This document shows positions 16,613 to 24,449 of a stretch of 43,191 nucleotides of DNA, piece after piece. The notes under the pieces are model-generated. The model searched no databases, was not told where the DNA came from, and saw only the letters and a program-made list of their open reading frames with translations. The position numbers and the translations under genes are program-made. The stretch's first letter is position 1; each line of letters begins with the position of its first letter. This DNA comes from Kribbella catacumbae DSM 19601 (GTDB lineage Bacteria > Actinomycetota > Actinomycetes > Propionibacteriales > Kribbellaceae), in contig NZ_AQUZ01000069.1 of assembly GCF_000372465.1 (NCBI RefSeq), positions 1 through 43,191 of the forward strand, in the 5' to 3' direction.

Positions 16613-16843
16613 CGGGGTTCGAAGTACTTCCAGGTGCGGCCGCGGTCGGTGCTGGTGAGAGCCTGGGTGTTCTTGCCGTCCACCGGATACCTGGACGCGT
16701 AGAGGATGCCGCCGACGCTGTCCAGGTCGTTCAGATCGACTGGTGGTGTGAAGACAGTCCCGGTCCCCAGCCGGAAGAGCTCGCGCTGCGAGCCGCGCTG
16801 GAGCAGCAGCGCCGTTCCGTCGGTTGCATCGCGCAACCCTCCG
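16609..16843 (-). pseudogene. C-terminal remnant of a BNR/sialidase-like repeat protein
   Basis: About 75 codons on the minus strand end in LTSTDRGRTWKYFEPR, which matches the Asp-box (S-x-D-x-G-x-T-W) of BNR-repeat beta-propeller proteins such as sialidases and photosystem assembly-like proteins. Only one repeat and its preceding blades remain, with no start codon of its own. The open frame continues upstream only through the 59-bp palindrome behind the sdh operon, which is not protein-like. This is best read as a decayed 3' fragment of a once larger gene. It could alternatively be expressed as a short peptide, which I think unlikely. Confidence 0.55.
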
Positions 16844-16902
16844 ACTTTGGGCACCCGGCAGTCACCTACTCGCGAGTAGGACGACTGCCGGGTGCCCAAA
16901 GT
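16844..16902. terminator. 59-bp palindrome downstream of sdhB
   Basis: Two perfect 20-bp arms (16844-16863 and 16883-16902) enclose a second perfect 16-bp palindrome, CCTACTCGCGAGTAGG. The whole can fold into one long stem with a small bulge. It begins 58 bp after the sdhB stop on the transcribed side and is probably the operon's terminator, although no T-run follows. Confidence 0.65.
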
Positions 16903-16925
16903 GGAAGAGGTGACCGGACGTCGGC

Positions 16926-16959
16926 GGGGAGGGCGGGGGCGGGCGGGGAGGGCGGAGGG
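16926..16959 (+). other. G-quadruplex-type tract next to the sdhB stop
   Basis: Seven G-tracts of three or more bases, mostly separated by single bases, fill 16926-16959 on the plus strand, abutting the sdhB stop codon (16960-16962). For sdh transcription this is the template strand. It may slow RNA polymerase ahead of the palindrome; this is an inference. Confidence 0.55.
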
Positions 16960-17664
16960 TCAGACGCGGCGGAAGATCAGCGCGCGCTTGACCTCCTGGA
17001 TCGCCTTGGTGACCTCGATACCGCGGGGGCAGGCGTCGGTGCAGTTGAAGGTGGTCCGGCAGCGCCAGACGCCTTCCTTGTCGTTCAGGATCTCCAGCCG
17101 CTGCTCGGTACCCTCGTCGCGGCTGTCGAAGATGAACCGGTGCGCGCCGACGATCGCCTGCGGGCCGAAGTACTGGCCGTCGGACCAGAAGACCGGGCAG
17201 GACGTCGTACAGGCGGCGCAGAGGATGCACTTGGTGGTGTCGTCGAAGCGCTCCCGGTCGGCCTGCGACTGGATCCGCTCGCGGGTCGGCTCGTGGCCGC
17301 TGGTGACCAGGAACGGCATGATCGCGCGGTACGCGTCGAAGAACGGCTCCATGTCGACGACCAGGTCCTTGAGCACCGGCAGGCCCTTGATGGGCTCGAC
17401 GGTGATCTCCTTGTCCGGGTTCAGGTCCTTGATCAGCGTCTTGCAGGCCAGCCGGTTGCGGCCGTTGATCCGCATCGCGTCCGAACCGCAGACGCCGTGC
17501 GCGCAGGACCGGCGGAACGTCAGCGTGCCGTCCTGCTCCCACTTGATCTTGTGCAGCGCGTCCAGCACCCGGTCGCCGGGCAGCAGGGTGACCGAGTACG
17601 TCTTCCACTCGGCCTCGTCGAGGACCTCGGGGTTGTACCGAAGGATCTTGACCTTGACGTCCAT
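16960..17664 (-). CDS. sdhB: Succinate dehydrogenase iron-sulfur subunit
   Basis: Subunit of respiratory complex II (234 residues) that passes electrons from the flavoprotein to the membrane anchor through three iron-sulfur clusters. The 2Fe-2S loop is SCAHGVCGSDAMRING with a later Cys in RLACKT; its third ligand is Asp instead of Cys, as also in E. coli SdhB. The 4Fe-4S motif is CILCAACTTSCP, and the 3Fe-4S/4Fe-4S remainder is FNCTDACPRGI. The ATG at 17664 overlaps the sdhA stop (TGATG), showing tight coupling. It is the last gene of sdhCDAB and is followed by the G-rich tract and 59-bp palindrome. Confidence 0.97.
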   Translation of the reverse strand: MDVKVKILRYNPEVLDEAEWKTYSVTLLPGDRVLDALHKIKWEQDGTLTFRRSCAHGVCGSDAMRINGRNRLACKTLIKDLNPDKEITVEPIKGLPVLKDLVVDMEPFFDAYRAIMPFLVTSGHEPTRERIQSQADRERFDDTTKCILCAACTTSCPVFWSDGQYFGPQAIVGAHRFIFDSRDEGTEQRLEILNDKEGVWRCRTTFNCTDACPRGIEVTKAIQEVKRALIFRRV

Positions 17665-19406
17665 CAGTACTTCCGCTCCATCGGCTTGTAGCGGGTCTGC
17701 ACGACCGGCTTGTAGTCCAGTCGGATGTTGACGTTGCCCTCGGCATCGATCGACCGGTAGGCCATCGTGTGCCGCATGAAGTTCACGTCGTCACGCTTGT
17801 CGTAGTCCTCGCGGAAGTGCCCGCCCCGCGACTCCTTGCGGGCCAGCGCGGAGACCACCAGTACTTCGGCCAGGTCGAGCAGGAAGCCCAGCTCGACGGC
17901 CTCCAGCAGGTCGGTGTTGAACCGCTTGCCCTTGTCCTGGACGGCGACGTTCGCGAAGCGGAGCTTGAGTGCCTCGATGTCGGTCAGCGCCTGCTTCAGC
18001 GAGCCCTCGGTCCGGTACACCTGCGCGTTGATGTCCATCGTGGCCTGCAGGTCGGCCCGGATCGCGGCTACCCGCTCCTCGCCGGTGGCGGTGCGCATGC
18101 CCTCGATCAGGTCGACCACGAAGGTCTCCGGCGCATCCGGCAACTCCTCGAAGTCCGCGGTCTCCGCGTACTCCGCGGCGGCGATCCCGGCCCGCCGGCC
18201 GAACACGTTGATGTCCAGCAACGAGTTCGTCCCGAGCCGGTTGGCGCCGTGGACGGAGACGCACGCGACCTCGCCCGCGGCGTACAGGCCGGGGATGACG
18301 TCGGTGTTGTTGGCCAGCGCCTCGCCCCGGATGTTGGTCGGGATGCCGCCCATCGCGTAGTGCGCGGTCGGGAACACCGGGATCTGCTCGGTGTACGGCT
18401 CGACGCCGAGATAGGTCCGGGCGAACTCGGTGATGTCCGGCAGCTTCGCGTCGATGTGCGCGGGCTCCAGGTGGGTCAGGTCGAGCATCACGTACGCGCC
18501 GTCCGGCCCACAACCACGGCCTTCCCGTACTTCGTTCGCCATCGCCCGGGCCACCATGTCGCGCGGCGCGAGGTCCTTCACGGTCGGCGCGTACCGCTCC
18601 ATGAAGCGCTCGTTGTCCTTGTTCCGCAGGATTCCGCCCTCACCGCGGGCGGCCTCCGACAGCAGGACGCCGAGGCCGGCCAGGCCGGTCGGGTGGAACT
18701 GGAAGAACTCCATGTCTTCCAGCGGCAGGCCCTTACGCCAGACGATGCCCATCCCGTCGCCGGTCAGCGTGTGCGCGTTCGAGGTGGTCCGGAAGACCTT
18801 GCCGAAGCCGCCGGAGGCGAACACGATCGACTTGGCCGAGAAGATGTGCAGCTCGCCGGTGGCCAGTTCGTAGGCGACCACGCCGGTCGCCTTGCCGGCC
18901 ACCATCAGCAGGTCGAGCACGTAGAACTCGTTGAAGAACTCGACGTTCTGCTTGATGCACTGCTGGTAGAGCGTCTGCAGGATCATGTGGCCGGTCCGGT
19001 CCGCGGCGAAGCAGGAACGGCGGACGACGGCCTCGCCGTGGTTGCGGGTGTGGCCGCCGAAGAAGCGCTGGTCGATCTTGCCCTCGGCCGTCCGGTTGAA
19101 CGGCAGGCCCATCTTCTCCAGGTCGAGTACCGCGTCGACGGCCTCGCGGCACATCACCTCGGCCGCGTCCTGGTCGACCAGGAAGTCACCACCCTTGACC
19201 GTGTCGAAGGTGTGCCACTCCCAGTTGTCCTCCTCGACGTTGGCCAGCGCGGCGCACATGCCGCCCTGGGCCGCGCCGGTGTGCGACCGGGTCGGGTAGA
19301 GCTTGGTGAGCACCGCGGTCCGGGTCCGCTTGCTGGACTCCAGGGCCGCGCGCATACCCGCTCCACCCGCACCGACGATCACGACGTCGTACTGGTGCCG
19401 CTGCAT
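17664..19406 (-). CDS. sdhA: Succinate dehydrogenase flavoprotein subunit
   Basis: Catalytic subunit of complex II (580 residues), oxidising succinate to fumarate with covalently bound FAD. The dinucleotide-binding motif VIVGAGGAGMRAAL is at the N-terminus and His42 in SHTGAAQGG is the flavin-attachment residue. Substrate-site segments HPTGLAG, RGEGG and HYAMGG are intact, as is the C-terminal domain with RKESRGGHFREDY. It follows sdhD after a 13-bp gap and overlaps sdhB by one base. Nothing unusual is seen; whether it works as dehydrogenase or fumarate reductase cannot be settled by sequence alone, but the operon order sdhCDAB favours the aerobic enzyme. Confidence 0.97.
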   Translation of the reverse strand: MQRHQYDVVIVGAGGAGMRAALESSKRTRTAVLTKLYPTRSHTGAAQGGMCAALANVEEDNWEWHTFDTVKGGDFLVDQDAAEVMCREAVDAVLDLEKMGLPFNRTAEGKIDQRFFGGHTRNHGEAVVRRSCFAADRTGHMILQTLYQQCIKQNVEFFNEFYVLDLLMVAGKATGVVAYELATGELHIFSAKSIVFASGGFGKVFRTTSNAHTLTGDGMGIVWRKGLPLEDMEFFQFHPTGLAGLGVLLSEAARGEGGILRNKDNERFMERYAPTVKDLAPRDMVARAMANEVREGRGCGPDGAYVMLDLTHLEPAHIDAKLPDITEFARTYLGVEPYTEQIPVFPTAHYAMGGIPTNIRGEALANNTDVIPGLYAAGEVACVSVHGANRLGTNSLLDINVFGRRAGIAAAEYAETADFEELPDAPETFVVDLIEGMRTATGEERVAAIRADLQATMDINAQVYRTEGSLKQALTDIEALKLRFANVAVQDKGKRFNTDLLEAVELGFLLDLAEVLVVSALARKESRGGHFREDYDKRDDVNFMRHTMAYRSIDAEGNVNIRLDYKPVVQTRYKPMERKY

Positions 19407-19419
19407 CTGAAACTGTCCT

Positions 19420-19875
19420 TTACTTGCAGACCGACAGCGTGGAGCTGGGGTCGAGGCAGGGGTCGAAGGTGAAGATGACCAGGGTGCCGAGCACGACGAT
19501 CACGATCGAGGCGGTGATCAGCAGGCTCTTCAGCCAGAACCTGGTCTGGTCCTTCTCGGCGTAGTCGTTGATGATCGTGCGCATCCCGTTGGTGCCGTGC
19601 AGCATCGCCAGCCACAGCATCAGCAGGTCCCAGACCTGCCACAGCGGGTTGGCCCACTTGCCGGCCACGAAGGCGAAGTCCAGCGCGGTGATGCCGCCGC
19701 CGAGCATCAGGTTGACGAACAGGTGGCCGAGCACGAGGACCACCAGGGCGAGCCCGGACAGCCGCATGAACAGCCAGCTGTAGAGCTCGAAGTTGGTCTG
19801 GCCGGACCGGTTCCGGCCGCCGCCCTTGAGCGAGCGGGACCGGGTGGACGAGCGCGGGGCTGCGATCTCGGACAT
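19420..19875 (-). CDS. sdhD: Succinate dehydrogenase membrane anchor subunit D
   Basis: Membrane anchor of complex II, 151 residues with three transmembrane helices (about residues 32-55, 70-95 and 114-136). The first helix contains LVLGHLFVNLML, whose His is a likely haem or quinone-site residue; LHGTNGMRTIINDYAE after the second helix is conserved in actinobacterial SdhD. The N-terminal 30 residues are polar and basic (RSSTRSRSLKGGGRNRSG). ATG 19875 starts two bases after the sdhC stop. A longer in-frame extension upstream exists but runs through sdhC and has no support. Confidence 0.93.
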   Translation of the reverse strand: MSEIAAPRSSTRSRSLKGGGRNRSGQTNFELYSWLFMRLSGLALVVLVLGHLFVNLMLGGGITALDFAFVAGKWANPLWQVWDLLMLWLAMLHGTNGMRTIINDYAEKDQTRFWLKSLLITASIVIVVLGTLVIFTFDPCLDPSSTLSVCK

Positions 19876-19877
19876 GC

Positions 19878-20258
19878 TCACTCCCCGCCGAAGACGTGCA
19901 TCAGGTGCCGGATCACGAACGGCACGAACAAGACGATCCAGACCACCCCGACGCCGATCATCAGCTTGCGCTGGTTGCGCGGGCCCTTGGCCCAGAAGTC
20001 CACCAGGATCAGCCGGATGCCGTTGAACGCGTGGAACAGGATGGCGCCGACCAGACCGACCTCCATCAGCCCGACGATCGGGTTCTTGTAGGTGCCGATC
20101 ACCTCGTTGTAGGCCTCGGGGGAGACCCGGACCAGCGCGGTGTCGAGCACGTGCACGAGGAGGAAGAAGAAGATCCCGACGCCGGTGATCCTGTGCGCCA
20201 CCCACGACCACATGCCCTCGTGACCGCGGTACAGCGTGCCGACTGGCTTGCTGGGCAA
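19878..20258 (-). CDS. sdhC: Succinate dehydrogenase cytochrome b subunit
   Basis: Cytochrome b556-type anchor of complex II, about 126 residues with three membrane helices. Axial haem ligand candidates are the His residues in AHRITGVGIFFFLLVHVLD and LFHAFNGIRL. I chose the TTG start at 20258 because GGAGG (20265-20269) lies six bases upstream and the protein then begins PSKPVGTLYRGHEGMWSW, as in other actinobacteria. The longer frame from 20429 has no binding site and adds an uncharacteristic Arg-rich stretch. It is the first gene of the sdhCDAB operon, so the promoter must lie in the 272-bp gap to the divergent metallo-beta-lactamase-fold gene. Confidence 0.92.
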   Translation of the reverse strand: MPSKPVGTLYRGHEGMWSWVAHRITGVGIFFFLLVHVLDTALVRVSPEAYNEVIGTYKNPIVGLMEVGLVGAILFHAFNGIRLILVDFWAKGPRNQRKLMIGVGVVWIVLFVPFVIRHLMHVFGGE

Positions 20259-20423
20259 ACCGATCCTCCGATCGGACGACGGACCAGAGCCGGTGAGCGC
20301 GGCGACTCCGGGGCGTCTGGTCAGCACGGTGTCGGTCTGACACGGCGGCCGCGATCGGCTCGGCCCGGAAAGGAACCAGGCCGTTCTTGATGCTATCGCT
20401 GCCCCGCACCCGTTCTGCGCAGC

Positions 20424-20435
20424 TCTCATGTGAGA
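20424..20435. promoter_or_regulatory. Short inverted repeat between sdhC and the MBL gene
   Basis: TCTCATGTGAGA forms a 5-bp inverted repeat with a 2-base centre, about 165 bp before sdhC and 95 bp before the divergent gene. It could be an operator, but it is short and does not match the known Rex-type pattern. No convincing -35/-10 pair was found in this gap. Confidence 0.3.
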
Positions 20436-20530
20436 TCGCTCTCGGCGAGGTACGGCGGCGTGGCGGGGGATTAGCGTGGGACTGGCGACGAAAAAACGGC
20501 CCGGCCACGCCGGGTGGAGAGGGGACGACA

Positions 20531-21346
20531 GTGAGTTTCTGGATCTGTGAGACCTGTGCGGTGGAGCACTCCGAGCAGGTCGAGGTGTGCGCCATCTGCG
20601 CCGACGAGCGGCAGTGGGTGCCCGCCGACGGGCAGCACTGGACCACGCTCGAGCAGCTGTCCGCGTCGGGGACCGAGGTCACCATCGACGAGGTCGAGCC
20701 GGACCTGTACGGCGTACGGTCGAGGCCGCCGGTCGGGATCGGCCAGCAGTCGATGCTGCTGCGGACCGCCGAGGGCAACCTGCTCTGGGACCCGATCGGG
20801 TACCTGGACGACGACGCCGTACGGCGGGTCCGGGAGCTGGGGGAGGTCATCGCGATCATCGCGAGTCATCCGCACATGTACGGCGTACAGGTCGAGTGGA
20901 GCCACCGACTCGGCGGCGTGCCGGTGTACGTCTCCGAGGCTGACGCCGAATGGGTGGCTCGGCAGGACCCGGTGATCCAGACCTGGTCGGGCAAGCTCAA
21001 CCCGTTGCCGGGTGTGACGGTGATCCAGCCGGGCGGGCACTTCCCGGGCAGCGCGGTGGTGCACTGGGCCGAAGCCGCGGACGGCAAGGGCGTGATCCTG
21101 TCCGGCGACACCATCTTCGCCAACCCGGACCGCACCTCGGTCAGCTTCATGCGCAGCTACCCGAACCGCATTCCCCTGTCCGGCGCGGTGGTGGACCGGG
21201 TCGCCCGGTCGCTCGACGTGTTCGAGTACGACCGCCTCTACAACAACTTCGGCTCCGTGATCCCGGTCGACGCCAAAGCCATAGTCCGCCGCTCCGCCGA
21301 CCGCCACGCCGCCTGGACCCGCGGCGACTACGACCACCTGACCTAA
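20531..21346 (+). CDS. Metallo-beta-lactamase-fold protein with N-terminal zinc ribbon
   Basis: A 271-residue protein. Residues 6-23 carry two Cys pairs (CETC and CAIC), a rubredoxin-like or zinc-ribbon knuckle. The rest is a metallo-beta-lactamase fold, with GGHFPGSAVVHW and LSGDTIF providing the expected later His and Asp ligands. The usual HxHxDH motif is degenerate: HPHMYG keeps two His but lacks the Asp-His pair, so it may bind one metal or have lost hydrolase activity. GTG 20531 is preferred since AGAGGGG lies eight bases upstream and the Cys knuckle starts at once. It is divergent from sdhC and convergent with the peptidoglycan-binding protein. The substrate is unknown. Confidence 0.82.
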   Translation: MSFWICETCAVEHSEQVEVCAICADERQWVPADGQHWTTLEQLSASGTEVTIDEVEPDLYGVRSRPPVGIGQQSMLLRTAEGNLLWDPIGYLDDDAVRRVRELGEVIAIIASHPHMYGVQVEWSHRLGGVPVYVSEADAEWVARQDPVIQTWSGKLNPLPGVTVIQPGGHFPGSAVVHWAEAADGKGVILSGDTIFANPDRTSVSFMRSYPNRIPLSGAVVDRVARSLDVFEYDRLYNNFGSVIPVDAKAIVRRSADRHAAWTRGDYDHLT

Positions 21347-21361
21347 GCGGGCAACGCAGGA

Positions 21362-21401
21362 GACCTGTTGCGGCGAGGTGAGGCACACGCCGCTACAGGT
21401 C
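21362..21401. terminator. Bidirectional terminator hairpin
   Basis: A 14-bp stem with one T-T mismatch (GACCTGTTGCGGCG at 21362-21375 pairing with 21388-21401) lies between two convergent genes that end at 21346 and 21425. It could end transcription from both sides. Confidence 0.6.
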
Positions 21402-21424
21402 CCGGAGCGATTCGTTCAGTTTGA

Positions 21425-21907
21425 TCAGATCGGGCTGGAGCAGGTCTTCGTCCAGACCTTCGTGCCGGGGTTGTACTGCCGCCAGTTCATTGCCGAGCGG
21501 GTCTGCGGGCCATACACGCCGTCCGCCGTGAGCTTGTGCCTGGTCTGCACCCGCTTGACCACCGCGGCGGTGTTCGCGCCGTACTTGCCGTCGATCCGCA
21601 GCGTGGAGCCGTAGCAGAAGTTCAGGTTGCGCTGCAGGGTCTTGATGGCCGCGGTCGGGTTTCCGAAGGGGTTCTGTGGGTCCCGGTTCGGCAGGTCCCC
21701 CAGCTTCAGGTTGCAGGTGAAGTTGTAGTCCTCCCAAACGCCGGGAAGGGTGATCTGCCAGCCGCGCTGGAGCTTGATCGGGTAGGCATCGTCACACTGG
21801 CCGAGCTTGGCCGAGGCCTGGGCAGGCGCCGCGGAAGCAGGCAGCGCAACAGCCAACGGAGCCAGCGCCAGCCCGACAACGGCCATGGCTGCACGAATGG
21901 AAGGCAT
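21425..21907 (-). CDS. Secreted peptidoglycan-binding domain protein
   Basis: A 160-residue exported protein. The signal peptide covers residues 1-27 (hydrophobic core AVVGLALAPLAVAL, cleavage after ASA). The C-terminal half, from IKTLQRNLNFCYG to DGVYGPQTRSAM, is a PG_binding_1 repeat (three-helix peptidoglycan-binding module). Four cysteines in the mature part could form two disulfides. No catalytic domain is attached, so it may act as a cell-wall-binding or inhibitory protein. ATG 21907 has AGGAGA seven bases upstream. Function beyond wall binding is not evident. Confidence 0.82.
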   Translation of the reverse strand: MPSIRAAMAVVGLALAPLAVALPASAAPAQASAKLGQCDDAYPIKLQRGWQITLPGVWEDYNFTCNLKLGDLPNRDPQNPFGNPTAAIKTLQRNLNFCYGSTLRIDGKYGANTAAVVKRVQTRHKLTADGVYGPQTRSAMNWRQYNPGTKVWTKTCSSPI

Positions 21908-22004
21908 TTGTTTCTCCTAGCATCTGTCATTGGTTAGTTGCCAGAAGAGACGCCACCAGAGCGCATCTGGTTCGTGCTGTTACAAGACTTCGATACAGCT
22001 CTAA

Positions 22005-23108
22005 CTATGCGGCCATCCGTTTGAGCGCCAATCGCTTGTGCAGGTTGAGCATGTGCTGGACGCAGGTGTGCCAGTCGTAGAGTTCGGCTCGTTGGCGGGC
22101 CGCAGTTCTGCGGTCTGGCTGGGTCATCAGGTCCAGTACTGCGTCCGCGAGTGCTGCTGGGGTTGGCTGGCCCCAGCGGCCGCAGGTTTCGTCGACTAGT
22201 TCGCGGGCTCCGCCGGTGTCGGCCGTTACTACCGGCGTACCGGCTGCTAGTGCTTCCAGTACTGCGAGGCCGAACGTTTCGCCTGGGCAGACCGAGAGGG
22301 CGATGTCGGCCTCGGCAAGGTGGCGGGCCAGGTTGATGCGGCCGTCGATGTAGCCGTGGAAGGTGACCGGGGCGCTGCCTGCGATGGCGATGAGCTCGTC
22401 GAGGTGTGGGCCGGAGCCGTAGACGTCCATTCGCAGGTTGATGCCGCGTCGGTGCAGCTCGGCCGCGGTGGCGACGGCGAGGTGTGGGCTCTTCTCACGG
22501 GACAAGCGGCCGGCGTGGACGAGCTTCAGTACGCCGTCGTCGAGCGGGGTCGCGAGCGAAGGGTGGAATGTCTCCAGGTCCACGCCCAAGGGGATCCGGA
22601 CCAGCGGGGTCGTCACCTCGTCGAACTCGGCGGCGGCGTACCGGGACGTCACCACCACGGCGTCGTACGTGCGGCTCAGTAGGCGATAGAGCGCGCCGAC
22701 ACCCGCGGCGACACCGAGTTGGCGGCCCGTGCGCAATGACAGCATCGCGTCGAGACGTTCGTGGCTGAAGAGCACCGAGCCGATCTCGTTCCTGCGCGCC
22801 CACCTTGCCACCGGCAACAAAGTGGACTTGTCGGAGATCTCCACGGTGGTCGGCCGGAAGCGTTCCAGGGCGTCGATCACGCGCCAGGGGTCGGTGATCA
22901 GGCGATAGCCGCCGCCGACCTTCGGTGCCTTCATCCGGACGATCGTGCCGACCTCGGTCTCGATCACGCTGTCGCGCTCGCCGGGCGTGATCAGGATCCG
23001 CTCGGCGCCGGCTTCGCAGTACCCCTGGCCGAGGTGCTCGATCGCGGTCCGCATCCCGCCCGAGGTCGGACCGACGAAGTTGGCGAGCTGGGCGATGCGC
23101 AGGCTCAT
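22005..23108 (-). CDS. GT4-family glycosyltransferase (second of pair)
   Basis: Retaining GT-B glycosyltransferase of 367 residues. The N-terminal acceptor domain contains GPTSGGMRTAIEHLGQGY and the C-terminal donor domain has LVHAGRLSREKSPHLAV, followed by the GT4 motif PGETFGLAVLEALAAGTPVV (E-x7-E). It starts at ATG 23108, overlapping the stop of the preceding glycosyltransferase by four bases (ATGA), so the two enzymes are co-translated and likely act on one glycan or glycolipid. Mannosyltransfer in phosphatidylinositol mannoside-like or lipoglycan synthesis is a reasonable guess from the family. Sugar and acceptor cannot be read from sequence. Confidence 0.87.
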   Translation of the reverse strand: MSLRIAQLANFVGPTSGGMRTAIEHLGQGYCEAGAERILITPGERDSVIETEVGTIVRMKAPKVGGGYRLITDPWRVIDALERFRPTTVEISDKSTLLPVARWARRNEIGSVLFSHERLDAMLSLRTGRQLGVAAGVGALYRLLSRTYDAVVVTSRYAAAEFDEVTTPLVRIPLGVDLETFHPSLATPLDDGVLKLVHAGRLSREKSPHLAVATAAELHRRGINLRMDVYGSGPHLDELIAIAGSAPVTFHGYIDGRINLARHLAEADIALSVCPGETFGLAVLEALAAGTPVVTADTGGARELVDETCGRWGQPTPAALADAVLDLMTQPDRRTAARQRAELYDWHTCVQHMLNLHKRLALKRMAA

Positions 23109-24271
23109 GCGGCGCGCCTTAGGCGCGCAGTACGGGTCTGTTGTGCGGCTTCTTCCAGTACTTCGGCGTAGTGGCGATTGACCAGGTCGTCCACGACAGC
23201 CGGCCAGGTCCTCGTCTGCACTCGGCGCTGGCCGGCCGCTGCCATCGTGGCTCGCTGGGGCGGGTTGTCGAGTAGGTGAGCTACTGCCTGGCGGAGCGAG
23301 CCCGCCTTGCCTGGTTCGAAGAGCAAGCCGTTCTCGCCCGGCCGGATCAGGTCGAGCGGGCCGCCCGCGGCCGGGCCGACCGTCACCACGCCGGATGCCT
23401 GCGCCTCCTGGATGGTCTGGCAGAAGGTCTCGTGTTCGCCGGTGTGCACGAAGATGTCCAGCCCGGCGAAGATCGCGGCCAGGTCGGCGCCGCGGCGCAT
23501 GCCGAGAAAGGTTGCTCCTGGCAACGTGTTCTCCAAGGTGTGGCGGTCCGGGCCGTCGCCGACCACGACGACGTGGCAGTCGAGGTCGGCCAGCTCGGCC
23601 AGCCGCTTGACCTTCTTCTCCGCGGCCAGCCGGCCGACGTACCCGACGATCGGTTTGCCGTCCGGCGAGATCTCCCGGCGCCACTGCTCGTCGCGGTTGG
23701 CCGGGTCGAAGAGGTCGAGATTCACGCCGCGACCCCAGGTGTGTACCCGGGGGACGCCCGCCTGGACGAGCTGGGCGACCGAGGCCGACGACGGCGCGAG
23801 CGTGCGGTCCGCGCGGGAGTGGACCCGGCGGATCCAGGCCTGTACGCCGCGATCGGCCTTCGCGAACCACGGGTACTGGCGGGCGAAGGCGGCCAGGTCG
23901 GTCTGGAAGATCGCGACCGTCGGCAGCCCGAGCCGGCGCGCGCTGCGCAGGCCGTAGGCGCCGAGGATGAAGGGTGACGCCAGGTGCACGAGATCCGGCT
24001 TGAAGTCGGCCATCGCGCGTTCGATCGCGGGATCGGGCAACCCGACGGGGAACTCCTTGTAGCCAGGGATCCCGAAGCTGCGGGCCCGGATCACCCGGAC
24101 GCCCTGGTAGCTGTCGGGACCGGGGCCGGCGGCGATGATCAGCAGCTGGTGCCCGTGGGCCAGCAGCCGGTCGGCGACGTGGCGAACCGTGTTCGCCACG
24201 CCATTGATCTGCGGCAGGAAGGACTCGGCGACCATCACTATGCGCACACTGCGAGGTTCCCGACCCCGCAT
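23105..24271 (-). CDS. GT4-family glycosyltransferase (MgtA/PimB-like)
   Basis: Retaining GT-B glycosyltransferase of about 388 residues. The N-terminus IVMVAESFLPQINGVANTVR is characteristic of GDP-mannose-dependent mannosyltransferases such as MgtA and PimB; the donor domain has VGYVGRLAAEKKVKRL, VVVGDGPDR and HETFCQTIQEAQASGVVTVG. The catalytic-domain E-x7-E pattern is E-T-F-C-Q-T-I-Q-E. ATG 24271 is listed, but GTG 24247 is equally possible: it has GGGAA eight bases upstream and starts VRIVMVAESF, as in relatives. It is the first gene of a two-gene operon; a phased CCACC array lies just upstream. Confidence 0.87.
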   Translation of the reverse strand: MRGREPRSVRIVMVAESFLPQINGVANTVRHVADRLLAHGHQLLIIAAGPGPDSYQGVRVIRARSFGIPGYKEFPVGLPDPAIERAMADFKPDLVHLASPFILGAYGLRSARRLGLPTVAIFQTDLAAFARQYPWFAKADRGVQAWIRRVHSRADRTLAPSSASVAQLVQAGVPRVHTWGRGVNLDLFDPANRDEQWRREISPDGKPIVGYVGRLAAEKKVKRLAELADLDCHVVVVGDGPDRHTLENTLPGATFLGMRRGADLAAIFAGLDIFVHTGEHETFCQTIQEAQASGVVTVGPAAGGPLDLIRPGENGLLFEPGKAGSLRQAVAHLLDNPPQRATMAAAGQRRVQTRTWPAVVDDLVNRHYAEVLEEAAQQTRTARLRRAA

Positions 24272-24328
24272 GAACCCTCGGCGACACTCCCGTAACACGG
24301 CGTCGATCCCCAGTCGACACATCCCCAA

Positions 24329-24376
24329 CCACCAAATGACCACCAGGCAACCACCCGGCACCACCCAGCAACCACC
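24329..24376. repeat. Helically phased array of five CCACC motifs
   Basis: CCACC begins at 24329, 24340, 24351, 24361 and 24372, spacings of 11, 11, 10 and 11 bp, that is, one per helical turn. The units resemble a degenerate 11-mer (CCACC, A or C, then often GGCAA or AGCAA). It lies about 60-105 bp upstream of the glycosyltransferase operon start, where a multi-site regulator could bind. On the minus strand it reads as GGTGG repeats. Confidence 0.5.
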
Positions 24377-24431
24377 ACACCAACACCGAGCTTCACCCCC
24401 GCCTGAATAAGCCCCACATCGCCCACTCGTA

Positions 24432-24448
24432 CGGCGGGCCGACCGCCG
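24432..24448 (-). terminator. Small hairpin after the PIN toxin gene
   Basis: CGGCGG (24432-24437) and CCGCCG (24443-24448) form a 6-bp stem with a 5-base loop immediately downstream of the VapC-type stop codon. It may terminate the toxin-antitoxin transcript; there is no T-run. Confidence 0.4.
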
Positions 24449-24449
24449 G

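Noticed and set aside
22005..24386. Single 793-codon frame joining both glycosyltransferases
   Set aside because: Its N-terminal half is out of frame with the first glycosyltransferase; two separate overlapping genes (ATGA) explain the region fully.
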